Source: Dactylorhiza incarnata (taxonomy: Eukaryota; Streptophyta; Magnoliopsida; Asparagales; Orchidaceae). Taken from it: a stretch of 64,000 nt of DNA. The stretch lies in the NCBI GenBank assembly GCA_033032865.1, contig JAWHQI010000064.1, forward strand, positions 744,001-808,000, given 5' to 3'. The stretch's first letter is position 1, and each line of letters begins with the position of its first letter. This document shows, piece by piece, positions 12,470-23,828 of this stretch. The position numbers and the translations under genes are program-made. The notes below the pieces were generated by a model. It saw nothing but the letters and a program-made list of their open reading frames with translations. It ran no database searches and was not told where the DNA came from.

Positions 12470-14404
12470 CTAACCAGTCTGGGTCAAATCCCAAACCTCT
12501 ATTATCTTCGGATCTAGGGGCAAAGCTGTTCTGATCCTATCTTTAATAACACAAGTGACTTCCATCCAGCTTAAACTCGCAGAAACAAAGCTGGAGCGTG
12601 GTATGACACTGATCTCCAATCTCTCCAGAGCTCGCATAAGCTCCTCCTGCTGAGTAATGGGGGAATAACTCGAACCTCTTCTACTAAGCGCATCAGCTAT
12701 CATGTTTGCTTTCCCCGGGTGGTACTGGATACCAATATCATAATCTGAAAGGAATTCCACCCACCTACGCTGCCTCATATTAAGCTTTTGTTGATCAAAT
12801 ATATACCTAAGACTTGTATGATCCGTAAAGATCTCACAACGAACTCCGTAGAGGTAGTGTCTCCAAATTTTCAAAGCGTGGATGACGACTGCAAGCTCCA
12901 AATCATGTACAGGATAATTTTTCGCGTGAACCTTTAACTGTCTGGAGGCGAAAGCTATGACCTTACCATGTTGCATAAGTACACAACCCAGACCTTGACC
13001 AGAGACATCGCTATAAATCTGAAAGTCATCTGAACCTGAGCGTAGACTCAAAATCGGGGTGGTCATCAACTTAGATTTCAACTCCTCAAAGGAAAGCTCA
13101 CACTCAACTGTCCACGTGAAGGCTTTCCCCTTCCTGGTAAGTGTAGTCATCGGCAAAGCTATTTTTGAGAAGTCCTTAATGAATCTCCTGTAATAACCTG
13201 CTAGACCGAGAAAACTGTGAACTTCAGTAACTGCATTCGGCCTTGGCCAATCCTTTATTGCTTCAATCTTTTTCGGATCCACATCGCGACCCTTCTGACT
13301 GATAACATTTCCCAAGAATGCAATCTCTGAAAGCCAAAACTCGCACTTTGAAAACTTGGCATACAGCTGATTCTTCCTGAGAGTGCTCAACACTGTCCGG
13401 AGATGCTCAGCGTGATCTTCTTGACTCTTTGAATATACCAAAATGTCGTCTATGAAGACGATAACGAATCGGTCTAGAAATTCTCGAAACACCATATTCA
13501 TCAGATCCATAAAGGCGGACGAGGCATTAGTTAACCCGAACGACATGATTACGAACTCATAGTGTCCATATTTAGTGTTGAACGCCGTCTTATGAATGTC
13601 CACATCTCGAATTCTCAACTGGTGGTAACCCGGCCTCAAATCTAACTTAGAGAATGTGCAAGATCCCTCAAGTTGATCAAACAAATCGTCTATCCTGGGA
13701 ATAGGATACTTATTCTTAACTGTCAGCTTGTTCAGCTCGCGGTAGTCTATGCACAACCTCAGGCTACCATCCTTCTTCTTAACAAACAGTACAGGGGCAC
13801 TCCAAGGTGAAGTGTTGGGGCGAATGAAACCCAAGTTGATCAATTCTTGCAACTGGATCTTCAATTCGGCAAGTTCTCTGGGAGTCATTCGGTAAGGACT
13901 CTTGGCCACTGGCGCATCTCCAGGTACAAGATCTATCTGGAAGTCAATCTCTCTGGTAGGAGGGGCACCAGGTAACTCCTCTGGAAAGACATCAGGAAAC
14001 TCCTTAACAACGGGCACTTCTAGCAGCTTAACCTTGGCTTCAACATTCATCATTACTAGGAAGGTCACACAACCCTTATTGATGCATCTAACAGCCTTGA
14101 TTGAGGAGATAATTAACTTGGAGACTCCCTTCATGCCTTGGAAGGTAAAGGCATCTTGGTTGGGTCCTTCGAACTGTATAACCTTGTTCCTGCAGTCAAT
14201 TTTTGCATTCACATCTGATAGCCAGTTCATACCCACTATCAGGTCAAATCCTACTATAGGGAGGAGTGAAGCTTCTATAATGATTTCAGTTTCTCCAAAC
14301 CGCATTGGAACTTTACACTTATTTCTGGTCTGCAAAAGGGACCCATTCGGCATCATAACCTCTAATGATGCTAATTCCGGAAGGACTCCTAAATCCATGC
14401 ACAA
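12470..14404 (-). CDS. Tekay-like protease tail, reverse transcriptase and RNase H ORF
   Basis: This is the longest open frame in the window (644 residues). Around residues 45-65 is the protease tail ([17 protein letters not shown]). RT follows: [40 protein letters not shown], and the catalytic box FIDDILVYS in place of YVDD, as usual in gypsy. RNase H shows [26 protein letters not shown] and [14 protein letters not shown]. It would copy element RNA to DNA and remove the RNA. It is one frame off from the upstream protease ORF and ends at a TAG just before integrase, so it cannot make a whole polyprotein although the RT-RH part is open. Confidence 0.92.
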   Translation of the reverse strand: MCMDLGVLPELASLEVMMPNGSLLQTRNKCKVPMRFGETEIIIEASLLPIVGFDLIVGMNWLSDVNAKIDCRNKVIQFEGPNQDAFTFQGMKGVSKLIISSIKAVRCINKGCVTFLVMMNVEAKVKLLEVPVVKEFPDVFPEELPGAPPTREIDFQIDLVPGDAPVAKSPYRMTPRELAELKIQLQELINLGFIRPNTSPWSAPVLFVKKKDGSLRLCIDYRELNKLTVKNKYPIPRIDDLFDQLEGSCTFSKLDLRPGYHQLRIRDVDIHKTAFNTKYGHYEFVIMSFGLTNASSAFMDLMNMVFREFLDRFVIVFIDDILVYSKSQEDHAEHLRTVLSTLRKNQLYAKFSKCEFWLSEIAFLGNVISQKGRDVDPKKIEAIKDWPRPNAVTEVHSFLGLAGYYRRFIKDFSKIALPMTTLTRKGKAFTWTVECELSFEELKSKLMTTPILSLRSGSDDFQIYSDVSGQGLGCVLMQHGKVIAFASRQLKVHAKNYPVHDLELAVVIHALKIWRHYLYGVRCEIFTDHTSLRYIFDQQKLNMRQRRWVEFLSDYDIGIQYHPGKANMIADALSRRGSSYSPITQQEELMRALERLEISVIPRSSFVSASLSWMEVTCVIKDRIRTALPLDPKIIEVWDLTQTG

Positions 14405-14522
14405 GATATTCTGCTATGAACGAGTGCGACGCACCGGTGTCAAAGAGAATTTTGGAGGGGACATTTTGTATCATAAGGATTCCTACATACATGAATGTAA
14501 CATGGGTGATATTTTTTGTCAC
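14319..14522 (-). pseudogene. Aspartic protease active-site fragment of the Tekay-like element
   Basis: The ORF contains [20 protein letters not shown] with the catalytic DTG triad. A one-base shift near 14400 separates it from the downstream RT frame, where the protein continues as [15 protein letters not shown]. The protease would cut the polyprotein. Confidence 0.8.
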
Positions 14523-14809
14523 TAAGGAGAGAAGTGCTAAATCATCTAGGTCATGTACATACCTGTCACCACATCCTCCTGCTTCTTAGCCTCCTGCTGG
14601 CCTAATCCATAAGCTCTGGGTTGTACCGGACCTCGTCCCGGAGTTGGTTTCATCTCGGATCTAGCATGTGCTTTTCCCTTGTCGGTTCTACTAGGACCAC
14701 CGACCTCAAATTTCGACTACAGAAAGAATTACGATTATAATACTATTGTGGAGAGGGTATAAAATAAGATGCTTACACGAACGAACTTTCGTTAACTGAA
14801 CCACGAGAG

Positions 14810-15807
14810 TTCCCTGACAGTAACGGGCTATATGTCCTAGTTGCTGGCGCTTGTAGCAAACTCCTGCAGCAGCTAAACACTCACCCAGATGGTGGCGGGA
14901 GCATTTAGGACAGAGGGGGTAATCTTTGACCTTGGCCCCGGTCTGACCACCTCTCCTATCATCAGTTCTCTTGCATCCTGAGGCCGTTTCGAGCGGAAGT
15001 TATTACGCTTTTGCACCTTCTGCTGATCAGCTTCCAGCTTCCTCGCAGTGTCCACCAAGCTCCTGTAATCTGCATTAACCATCGTCATCAGTTGCTGCCT
15101 CAGAGAGTCACGCAGTCCGTCCACGAACCGGCTACACTTCTCGTTCTCATCCCCTTGCATATTTCCCGCATAACGAGACAAGTAAATTAACTCCCGCTCA
15201 TAGGCTATTACAGTTATGTCCCCCTGAATGAGCCTGAGGTACTTCTCCTGGAGACTGAGGCGCTCGGACGGGGGGCACAAACCAGCTGGCTAGCGCCGTC
15301 GAGAAATTATTCCACGTGAACATATCCGCTGTACGACCTAACATAAATGAACTCATATTACCATTACACTAAATGGACAAAGTATTCTAGGAAAAAAGGG
15401 TAATTTGAACAACGTTACTTACCAGCGGGATCGTCCGCCAGATGCCTAGTCCACCACAGATTTGCCTCACCTTTCAGGAGGAAGGCGACTAAAGGAACCT
15501 TCTTGTTCTCTGGGCACTTTCTTACTTCGAGTAGGTCGCGGGTCTTTATCATCCAATCATCGGTCTCCATCAGTGTTTCTTCTCCATTGAAATTGGAGGG
15601 CTTGAGGTCCCGGAAATTTCTCAGATATTGTTCCATTCCTAAGTCCCCGGCAACTGGTACAAGGACTGCTGCTGGATCTGCTGCAGGCTGTCCGTTTATG
15701 AATTCCAACAAAGCTAAGGCCACTGCCCTGGCAATAACAGTTGCTAAATCGGTAGGTTCTGGTACTGCTAGTGCTGCTGGTGTTGCTGGTGCACCGCCGT
15801 CATCCAT
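14810..15807 (-). pseudogene. Tekay-like gag with a probable 94-bp intron
   Basis: Gag starts at Met 15807 (MDDGGAPATPAAL). The core is readable as MEQYLRNFRDLKPSNFNGEE, then LKGEANLWWTRHLADDPA at the exon edge. A consensus donor (GTAAGT) begins at 15422 and an AG acceptor ends at 15329. Joining 15423 to 15328 keeps phase and continues with ADMFTWNNFSTALASWF, which fits the gag core. One extra base near 15278 then shifts the frame into PPSERLSLQEKYLRLIQGD. Further on, C-rich knuckles (CPKCSRHH, GVCYKRQQLGHIARYC) appear after another shift near 14920. The exon-intron reading is inference; the lesions make it a pseudogene. Confidence 0.7.
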
Positions 15808-15952
15808 GACTATCTCAGGAGTGGTATTCTAACGCGAAGGCTCGCCCGCCTCGTTGGTACGCGATTCCTAAAAGATGGAAGGAAAAGTGTTATTGTTGTA
15901 CGAGTCACAAAGGAGGATCTACTAGAAAGATATTTCTATACAACGCATAGCT

Positions 15953-16110
15953 AAGCTAGATGAAATTTGATGACTCTATCGTCAAAGGAACGCTTCAGTT
16001 GAAATCCTAAGGCTCTGTGAACTTTCTAGGTGAAGCTAGATGAAATTTGATGACTCTATCGTCAAAGGAATGCTTCAGTTGAAATCCTAAGGCTCTGTGA
16101 ACTTTCTAGG
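15953..16110. repeat. 80-bp tandem duplication in the 5' leader of the Tekay-like element
   Basis: Two adjoining copies, each from AAGCTAGATG to AACTTTCTAGG (15953-16032 and 16033-16110), differ at one or two positions. It lies between the primer site and gag, is near identical and non-coding. Confidence 0.9.
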
Positions 16111-16129
16111 TCGTGGGATCCTAAACCTA

Positions 16130-16141
16130 GCTCCGATACCA
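16130..16141 (-). promoter_or_regulatory. tRNA-iMet-type primer binding site
   Basis: Plus GCTCCGATACCA reads on minus TGGTATCGGAGC, one base from the initiator-Met tRNA complement, two bases inside the LTR end at 16144. Confidence 0.85.
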
Positions 16142-16143
16142 AA

Positions 16144-18504
16144 TGTAACACCCCAGCCTAGTTTTACCACAAATCAGCAGTCCAGTCGGGCCCCGTGATA
16201 AGAAGTAAACTAAGTAGCGGTAATAAAAATGGTACATATCAGGCATAAATGAAAAGTGCTAAGAGAGTACTTACAGCGGAAATAGTAAAAGAAGCTAAGG
16301 GTAAGAGTGTACCTCAAATTTTGAATTTCACAGTCACTAAAAATTGAAAGAGACACAATGCTTGAAAAACTATAATCTTAAACATAGTCTGATACAAGAA
16401 CCATTAGAAAATCCCGATACATGTCCAATATCACAGAACAATACTAAATGAACAAACTACAGAATGGAAACAAACTAAAAGAAGAGCGAACTGCAAGCAT
16501 GCTCATCCTAGACGCAATACCTCATCTGTGACTCCTGTAATAATAAGCCAAAAAATGGGTCAACCCAACTGGAGAGTAAGAAAGACTATTCTTCTTAGTG
16601 ACGCTAAAAATAATTTAATAAGAACATGATTTCTTGCTCTTTTTTTTTTAAACAATAACTGTTATTCTACAAAAGAGAAGTTATTTATATAATGTTATAC
16701 CATGTATGCTTTTCTATAAAATGCTTAACATAAATATATGTTCTAGATTTTAAACACCTTGCGCATAATTATTCAAACTCCAAAAGGAAAGGTTAACTAT
16801 ATTACCGTTTCTAATTTTTGTCATATACTGAGTTCTATTTGTCTAGTGATTATCCTTCTTAATATCTTATGCTGAGAATTTGTTTATGCGCATTCTACGA
16901 TCTCAGTCCCAACTAACGAACGCAGAGGTTCTAGTGTCTCACGGACATAGACTCGCATCTTTTGAATTTCTAAATGGAGAAACATCTCCCTGCATTTGAG
17001 GCTCATAGGGTCTACTACGCCCCATGAGTAAGATAGTGCGCCTCTATCTATCACGATGGAGAGAGTCTCAATCATGCCTCCTAATAAAAAATTTCGTTAA
17101 CTGTTGGATTTCAAATTTATTCATCTAACTGTCGTATGCTATACATTTAAGTCTTGATATATGTGTTTGTAAAATACTACAATATATCCTCCTACTATAC
17201 GAGGAAACAAATTGTAAAATATGATTATCTGGTATGTATAACCAAAAAGAATAGAATTTTTTACAGCAGTATTGCGACGTTCGTAAACAAGACATGACGG
17301 CATGGTTGTCCAAATTACTCAGGAGGACACGAAGGGATCGCCTCTGATTTACCTCGGAGCCCTAAAGGGAAAGGTATTAAGCAATTAATAATATCTCCCG
17401 AAATTCCTTGGATAGTAATTCCTGGCAAAGAGGGGGAGACGCTCACCACTTTACTAAGAAAGAGGGATTGCGCTTTATGAGACGCAAAAAGGCCTCTTCT
17501 AAAATTGGGAGTTGCCAATCCAAACGCGGTTAACGGAGCCAAGCCCTAAATAAAACTTCCATACAGTTCAGTTGGACGCCATACATATGTTGGCTAAAAA
17601 AAGAAATAGGAGGGAAACCACGATACCTGCACAACACCGAAAGGAAAGGGTCTAATAACGACAGGTCGCCACTGAGGGATCTCGATTAAGATTCCTGAAC
17701 TTCGGAAATAGGAATCAGCACGATCCAAAATCTGAAATTTGGGACAAATAAAGGTACGAATTTTGTTACCTACAAGAAGGGATCGATTACATGACGGAGA
17801 AGAACTAAGTGGGGGCTTACCTTGCTGGTAGAGGAGGAGAAAGGCTCCAGGCGGCAGTCCTCAACACAGGAACTACTCCCACAGGATGTCGAGGGCTGCT
17901 GGGAAGGAGGGAAGAAAAATCGGCAAGTCTTCTCGAGAGAGAAAGGATGACGCCACCACTTTCTGGAGGAAAAGGAGATGGCTCCTACTCAGTTACTGCC
18001 GTCGACGAACAGGGAGAGGGAAGCGCCGACCTACTGGGGCGGAGAAGATCAGCGAGCGGCGGTTGACGATCGCTTACGGGGAAGCCCTAACCCCTAACGC
18101 ACGAGATCGGGAGAGTCGTGAGGGAGAGGAATGAATCGCGACTGACTGCCGAGCGTCTATAGGATTTAAGACGCGTACACGGTGCGGTTACGCAACACGT
18201 GGGCTGCGGTTATTCCTAAATAAAACCAGTAGGGGGGCTTTTATAAAGAGAGAAATAAGCAGTTATTTTTATTACCAAAATCTGCATTTCACCCTTAATC
18301 TTTCTTAAAATTCGTACACTACGTCCTCACATCTATACTAAGTCGCATCGAACATCTTATAGTGGCTACAGCTTATTTGTTCAACAGCGCGCGATAATTG
18401 GCCGAAACAGCGTCGTACCTTTAAAAGACATTTGCTCGGTCAAGAATGCTCGCGGTCGGGCCCTACAATCAAATTAGATTTTCGTAATAAATACGGATGT
18501 TACA
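16144..18504 (-). mobile_element. 5' LTR of the Tekay-like element
   Basis: This is the 2361-bp partner of 8708-11067, ending GGATGTTACA at 18504 followed by the target copy CGATA. The primer site adjoins at the low end. Differences from the other LTR are scattered substitutions and small indels, consistent with a moderate age, clearly older than the 1-4810 insertion. Confidence 0.92.
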
Positions 18505-18509
18505 CGATA

Positions 18510-19987
18510 AAAGTGATACCCGAGATTTATTTCTCTCACCCCAGTGAGTTACTAAGTCTGGTGAGTAGTCGATCCTCTGATTCTGATTCATTTCATGTGA
18601 TCCCGATTGAGAGCAAACCTGCGCGACCTAGTGATCCTGTGGTGATGTGTCCTTACCCTATCCCTTGCAGTGACTTCGGTATTGCCACGATCATAGACTC
18701 TCCCTTGCGAGCATGTTCACCTGAGCTTCCCCATACCATCATGGCGAGTCATATTCCGAGTGTAGGTCGATGACACTCATTTTAAGGATCGTCCTGCTAC
18801 GTATAAATTCTTTGATGAGCCCCCTGTTGAGCATATTGGATGGTCGCTCGACGAGTTCTTCCTTTTAGGAGACATTCAACCGACCCCGATGTTACATCCT
18901 TGTGTCCTTGTCTCACACGCCCTTTTAGATCATCACGTTATCGATGAATTTACATATGTACCATCGGATGAGCCACCCGATTTATATTTTTATGTCACTA
19001 TTTCTGGCATTCCTTTCGGAGATTGCCTCCATGACAAATTTTTTTATCGACCACCTGGTGAGCCCCTTGATGATTCACGCCTCTTGAGAGATGTTTGTCA
19101 TTCTACGATATTATATCTCACTATTGATGTCCTCGTTAGACATTTGGGTGTTCTCCGTACACTCGATGATTGTTTCTACACCCCACCCAAGGAACCACCA
19201 GATAAACCACCCATTTTTGGAACCCTCGCTACCACGTAGAATATGCATTTAGTAAGTCTGCTGAGTTCGTCATTTTGCATTTGCATTTGTTGCATGGTTT
19301 GCATGTCATATTCTGACGTAAAGTTATATTAAATAATGAACATTTTAAAACTTGCACCGGTAATCACATGAGAATACAAATATTCAAAGAAGGTGGTTGG
19401 GTGGTGATTTGCATATTATTTGAGAGGTTCTCATTGGGAGCAACTATGAATCTAAGTGTTAGGCGAATAGGTCCATACACTGTCATGAGAGAGTCTGAGT
19501 TAAATTTTTTGAGCTTAATATTATTAGGAATATGAGTGTTCATCATGTATTCAATGTAGAGGATTTGCCTCTATATGTGAAGCCACCTAGTTTTGGGTCT
19601 TTAGTCTTCCCTTTTAGCTTCAGTTTCCACCATCACTATAGCTTCTTCTATACCCCTCGGCCTCCACTACAACTCTACCTGATTACCATTGTATCCATAC
19701 CCTTCACCCTTGCGTCGGCTTGCTTACTACATGGGATCTACGGCTACTTCAGCGGTATGATGACCTTATGTGGAGACACTTCCTACCTGGAGCGATAGAG
19801 AGTATTACCGGGCTTGCTTTAGGAGCATATAGTCTCCATTCACCGGAGATGAATGTTTATGAGTCGGAGAAATTGATGGAGATCGACGACTTCTAGATCA
19901 TCGGATGGATGATCGGGGACCGTCGTCGCGTTCGTCGCTACTTTTCATATTTTATTTTATTTTATTGGACTTGTATTTTGGGAGTTA
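18510..19987 (+). pseudogene. Old gypsy remnant: right internal part with integrase-tail fragment
   Basis: The plus-strand remnant resumes after the Tekay insertion. 18510-19240 encodes a broken stretch with repeated DEPPDLYF / PPGEPLDD / PPKEPPDKPP phrases that I do not recognise as pol. At 19430-19585 a frame-shifted fragment reads RRIGPYTVMRESE and then VHHVFNVEDLPLY, the typical C-terminal end of gypsy integrase (GPY motif and 'FNVEDL' phrase). No RT or RNase H is present, so most of pol was lost before or after insertion. 19240-19420 and 19800-19987 show nothing recognisable. Confidence 0.65.
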
Positions 19988-21174
19988 TGTTAAAATATCC
20001 ATCAGACGATCGTGACCGTTGGATATTCTTAACCTAACTCCCCCCCACCCACCTACACAGATATTCTACCAGCATCAGAAATTAAGAGGTATCGTCAGTT
20101 ACGGTTTTGAAAGAGAAACCGCTCGGTCCTCCTTCGGTGCGCCGCGACCGGTTCCGCGTCCTGGCCTCCTGGGGGTGCGACGTCCCTTTCCCCCACCACC
20201 CGCCATCCTTCCATCCGCCAGTGAGTTTTCCAGTCGCTGAATTTGGGATCCTCCACAGCCCATCTTCAATGCCTCCAACAACCGCCGCCCAGTTTTCCTC
20301 TGTTGCACCACCGCCTACCTTTTTCCCACCGCCGCCTCACCCGCATCACCTGAAACCACCCCTCCCATCCATCCCTGCTTGCCCCCTGCTCAAACCACCA
20401 CCCAACTAGGGCTGTTACCACCCCTATCTGCTGCAGCCATGAGTCACCTCCCATCCAGGCACCAAATCCCCCACTTCAAACAGCATCCAGTCCTTTTCCA
20501 GCCTTATTCCTGCCTCCACCAGCCTGACAGCCACCCCACAGCCCTCTAATTTCCTTCCCAACACCTTCTCTTCCCTCCACAACCCATCCCCCACTGAAAT
20601 CCACCCCCCATCAATCCTGACCAGCCACTATTGCCCCTAATACCCCTCCAACCCCTCTAAACAGCCTTCAATCTCCTCTAATAGTCCTAATTCAGCCTCA
20701 AAATGCAGCGTTTACGCTTCCGGACAGCCACCACCACTACCGGGTCTTCCCCACCACCTCCGACATCAACTACTTGGTGAGCTTTTATACTTCCGGTTTC
20801 ATTTCTTTGCATTGTACGGGTTCCTTGTATTGCTAGTAATATATTGCTTAAAATTAATTTGACTACGTCTCTTTTTCATAGTGTGCATCTCGTAAATGGT
20901 CACGTGCTTTTAATTCTGGTGCGCTCTTGATTAATGTGCAATTATTCCTTATTTAATTTTAATGTCATGCTTACATGTGATTAAATACGCGAGTTTCAAA
21001 ATTAACGTTGTTTAATTAATTACACGTCGGAACTCTTTGCATGATTGGATCACTCACATTTGCATTAGGTTTAAGGTTTGTGTCGTAGGAATATGTGTAC
21101 TGGCATTTCTCTCACATTTTAGGGTTGTTGGCTCTATTACATTTACTTGCGATTGTTTGGATAACATGTTGGGA
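19988..21174 (+). mobile_element. Old gypsy remnant: 3' LTR, truncated at its end
   Basis: It begins about TGTTAAAATATCC at 19988. Its final part (20932-21174) pairs with 7492-7779, and the match breaks at TTGGG, 40-50 bp before the expected end, where a copia fragment starts. The polypyrimidine zone 20040-20760 is C-rich low complexity and yields proline-rich shadow ORFs only. Confidence 0.75.
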
Positions 21175-22439
21175 AACTGAAGCAAGATAAGATTTCAGTG
21201 AAGAAGAGATAGAGTGATACCAACATATTTATCAATAGGATATCTGGTACGACCACTATGAATTTGGAGAGAAAATGTGGCCCCATAAGTGGTCCCAATG
21301 TTCGGATCTGACTGAGTGGTGGTGCGTGGTGGAGCATGAGTATGACATTCTTGTCTAATAGTCTTGATGTGTCTTCTCTGGTAGACTTGAAGGTCCTTTC
21401 TTCTTTTATAGACTCGTAGATTATTGATGGGAATTCCTTTTCAACGGGAACATGGAGTGTGCCCAGAGAAGGTGGTAGAACATCCACAAGAGCAGGTAGA
21501 GGCGGTATCATATCACCCTCATCTTCAGATTTCTCTCGATAAGTAATTTTTTTCCTTTCATCCTAGTAATATGGGGTGTGCTCAAAGAAGATGACATCTT
21601 TAGATATAAATCTTCTATGTAATGACGTTGAGTAGTACTTATACCCTTTTTGGTTAGCAACATATCCAAGAAAAACACATTTGATAGCTCGATGGTCTAA
21701 TTTATCCTTATGAGGTCCCACAATATGAACAAAAGCAACACAACCAAAAACCTTAGGTGGAAGGTTAAATAAAGGAAGTTTTGGACAAAGAAGTTTTAGG
21801 GGATACTTCCCCACCAAAGTATCAGATGTCTTCTGATTAATTAGATAGACCGTCGTGAGAACCCCTTCATCACACAGTCCCTTAGGAACGTGCATCTCTT
21901 GTAATAAACGCGTAGTTTCGATGATATGACGATTCTTCCTTTCGGCCACATCATTCTATTAAGGGGTCCCAGGATAGGAAGTTTGGAAAATTATGTCAAG
22001 ATCTCCCAAGAACCTCTGAAGTTCCCTACCTGTATATTCTCCTCAATTGTCACTCCTAAGAATTTTAATCTTAGCATCAAACTGAGTCTGCGTGTAGTGA
22101 TAAAATAACTGAAATTTTTCATACACTTCATTTTTCTATCTCATAAGATAAACTCAAGTAAAGTGTGAGTAATCATGAGTGAAAGAAATAAAATAACGAT
22201 ATTCATTCACAGAACAGATAGTGGATGTCCAAACATCTGAATGTAATAAATTAAAACATCTCACACTCTTGACTCCTACTAGGAGCACAGTTGGTTAATT
22301 CGACAATGTTTTCCCAATTCACAAAATTGACAATTATGCTAGATTTAGCAACATCAAAACAACTAGGAAAAGCAGACTTCAGGGTTTTCCAGCTAGCATG
22401 CCCAAATCACTTGTGCTACAACATTAAACGACCAGTACT
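21175..22439 (-). pseudogene. Copia integrase fragment, heavily decayed
   Basis: The minus strand shows integrase pieces in broken frames: FGHASWKTLKS (pre-integrase), a DN-GEY-like block, NDVAERKNRHIIETTR with the catalytic Glu, and PPKVFGCVAFVHIVGPHKDK plus CVFLGYVANQKGYKYYS (21563-21949). The part near 21180-21511 is the low-complexity linker to RT. Many stops are present and no LTRs are seen; both ends are abrupt (old gypsy LTR on the left, Athila-like LTR on the right). Confidence 0.75.
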
Positions 22440-23608
22440 TGAAGACGCACGATCGCCTGTTATGCCTGGTTTTGAGGCCATCTGGAATTGGTCGTACGTT
22501 TTTACGCACGGGCGGCTTCGTCCGTACGTGAGTAAAACGCACGGTCGCTGTTGCTTCTTCCTCAAGGCATTTCTTCTTAATTAATATCGCACGGTTCACG
22601 CACGATCGTGCGTTCGACCGTGCGTGACCAAATTTCTGACTGTTTCTATAAAAGCTGCAGAATCCGCCCTAGACCGAATCAATCGTCTTTCCCACTCTCA
22701 GAGCTCCAGTTCCGCCCCTTTTTTCGCCGCTCCATCGCCGCCCACCTTAAGGAGGCGCTCCGACCACCATTTCCTTGCAAATCCAAAGCCGGAGCATCCT
22801 CTCGGCCGCCTCCATCATCCAAGCTCTTCAAAGAGAGGATTCCACCCTCATCTTCAGCGCCAAGCAAAGAGTTCTTCGCATCGGACGTGGCCAGATTGTA
22901 GTTTACCGGAGAAGACGGCTCCATTGGGAGGAAGTGACAGCCCTCCTCTACCCCGGAAGATAGTTGGGACCGAGCTAGGACGCGGATTGACAACCTGGCG
23001 ATTCCTACTGAGAATCTACAACAAGCCTCTGGATTTGGTCGTATCTCTTGCCTTTTCTCTAACTTGCGTAGATGTATATGAATGTAATCCTCATTTTAGT
23101 GATGATGTACAATATAAACTTGTGTTAATTCTTATTTCATCTTTTTGTGAAAATATTTCGTTTATATGTGTATTTGAGGTGCGTCAGTAAATCCATTCCA
23201 CCCCACTCCATTCCACTCTGCAACCCGTCATTCCATTCCGTGTGCCTACTCTTCCATCTCGTGTGCCTACTCTTCCATCCGCCCTTGCGAAGTAGTGCGT
23301 TCAAGGCCTACGTAGTTTCCATCCCGCCTAGCGAAGCAGTGCGCTCAAGGCCTGCATAGGAGTAGTTGAGTAGTTGTTTGCTTTTATTTTCCACAATCCA
23401 AATCACCCCCTTTTCCGCAATCCATCCGACCTAAAGGACTTCAATCTCAAGTCCTTCCTCAAAAAGTAACTCCACCTTACTGTGTTCCTTGTGAGATTCG
23501 ATACTTGGGGATTTACTTCCTCATATTATTACTTGACAACGACCGGTTCACTGCCGTTCGGATCGCGTTTTGCTCCCGCCTATAAGCGGCGTAGGAATTC
23601 GCGCATCA
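22440..23608 (+). mobile_element. Athila-like LTR 'A' (5' LTR, front missing)
   Basis: It aligns with the back ~1.17 kb of the LTR at 26821-28482, but the middle (about 22660-22830) is a clearly different subfamily. It ends CGCATCA at 23608, directly followed by the tRNA-Asp primer site. The front ~420 bp is missing at the junction with the copia fragment. 22446-22625 is dense in CGCACG/CGTGCG words. ORFs in this LTR are in frames shared with antisense copies and are not credible genes. Confidence 0.85.
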
Positions 23609-23614
23609 AGTTTT

Positions 23615-23632
23615 TGGCGTCGTTGCCGGGGA
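23615..23632 (+). promoter_or_regulatory. tRNA-Asp primer binding site
   Basis: TGGCGTCGTTGCCGGGGA differs at one base from the 18-base complement of plant tRNA-Asp(GUC) 3' end (see 36137-36154). It sits six bases after the LTR end. Asp priming supports the Athila/Tat assignment. Confidence 0.9.
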
Positions 23633-23828
23633 ACACAGTCATGTGAGTCTTCTGGAGAGGGAGAACCTACGAGAGAAGTTCTTCCATTTGTAAATTGCAT
23701 CCTTTATTTTATTTCAGTTCTTGTTATTCCATTTTCTTGTTTTATATTAGATTGCCTTAGTAAATTATTGTTGGGTGTAGTATTTTGCACAATAGTATTT
23801 TTCTTTTGAATCTAGTTATCTTCACACA

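Larger units (their letters stand above)
8703..18509 (-). mobile_element. Complete Ty3/gypsy Tekay/Del-like chromovirus with target duplication
   Basis: The element spans 8708-18504 on the minus strand between LTRs of 2360 and 2361 bp. The five bases CGATA occur directly outside both ends (8703-8707 and 18505-18509), a perfect target-site duplication that proves this is one insertion event. The order on minus is 5' LTR, primer site, gag, protease, RT, RNase H, integrase, chromodomain-like tail, polypurine tract, 3' LTR, as in Tekay/Del chromoviruses. The coding part carries several stops and frameshifts, so it is dead. It split the older plus-strand gypsy, whose parts resume at 18510. Confidence 0.93.

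Noticed and set aside
13902..14525. 207-residue plus ORF over the Tekay-like RT and protease
   Set aside because: Antisense shadow of a well-supported pol frame.
20107..20409. Proline-rich ORF in the gypsy LTR
   Set aside because: C-rich low-complexity LTR sequence; the opposite strand and other frames are equally open and no motif is present.
22608..23190. 188-residue and smaller ORFs in LTR A, with counterparts at 27333, 28561, 35634 and 36747
   Set aside because: They recur in all LTR copies on both strands with shifting frames and no codon bias; they are LTR sequence.
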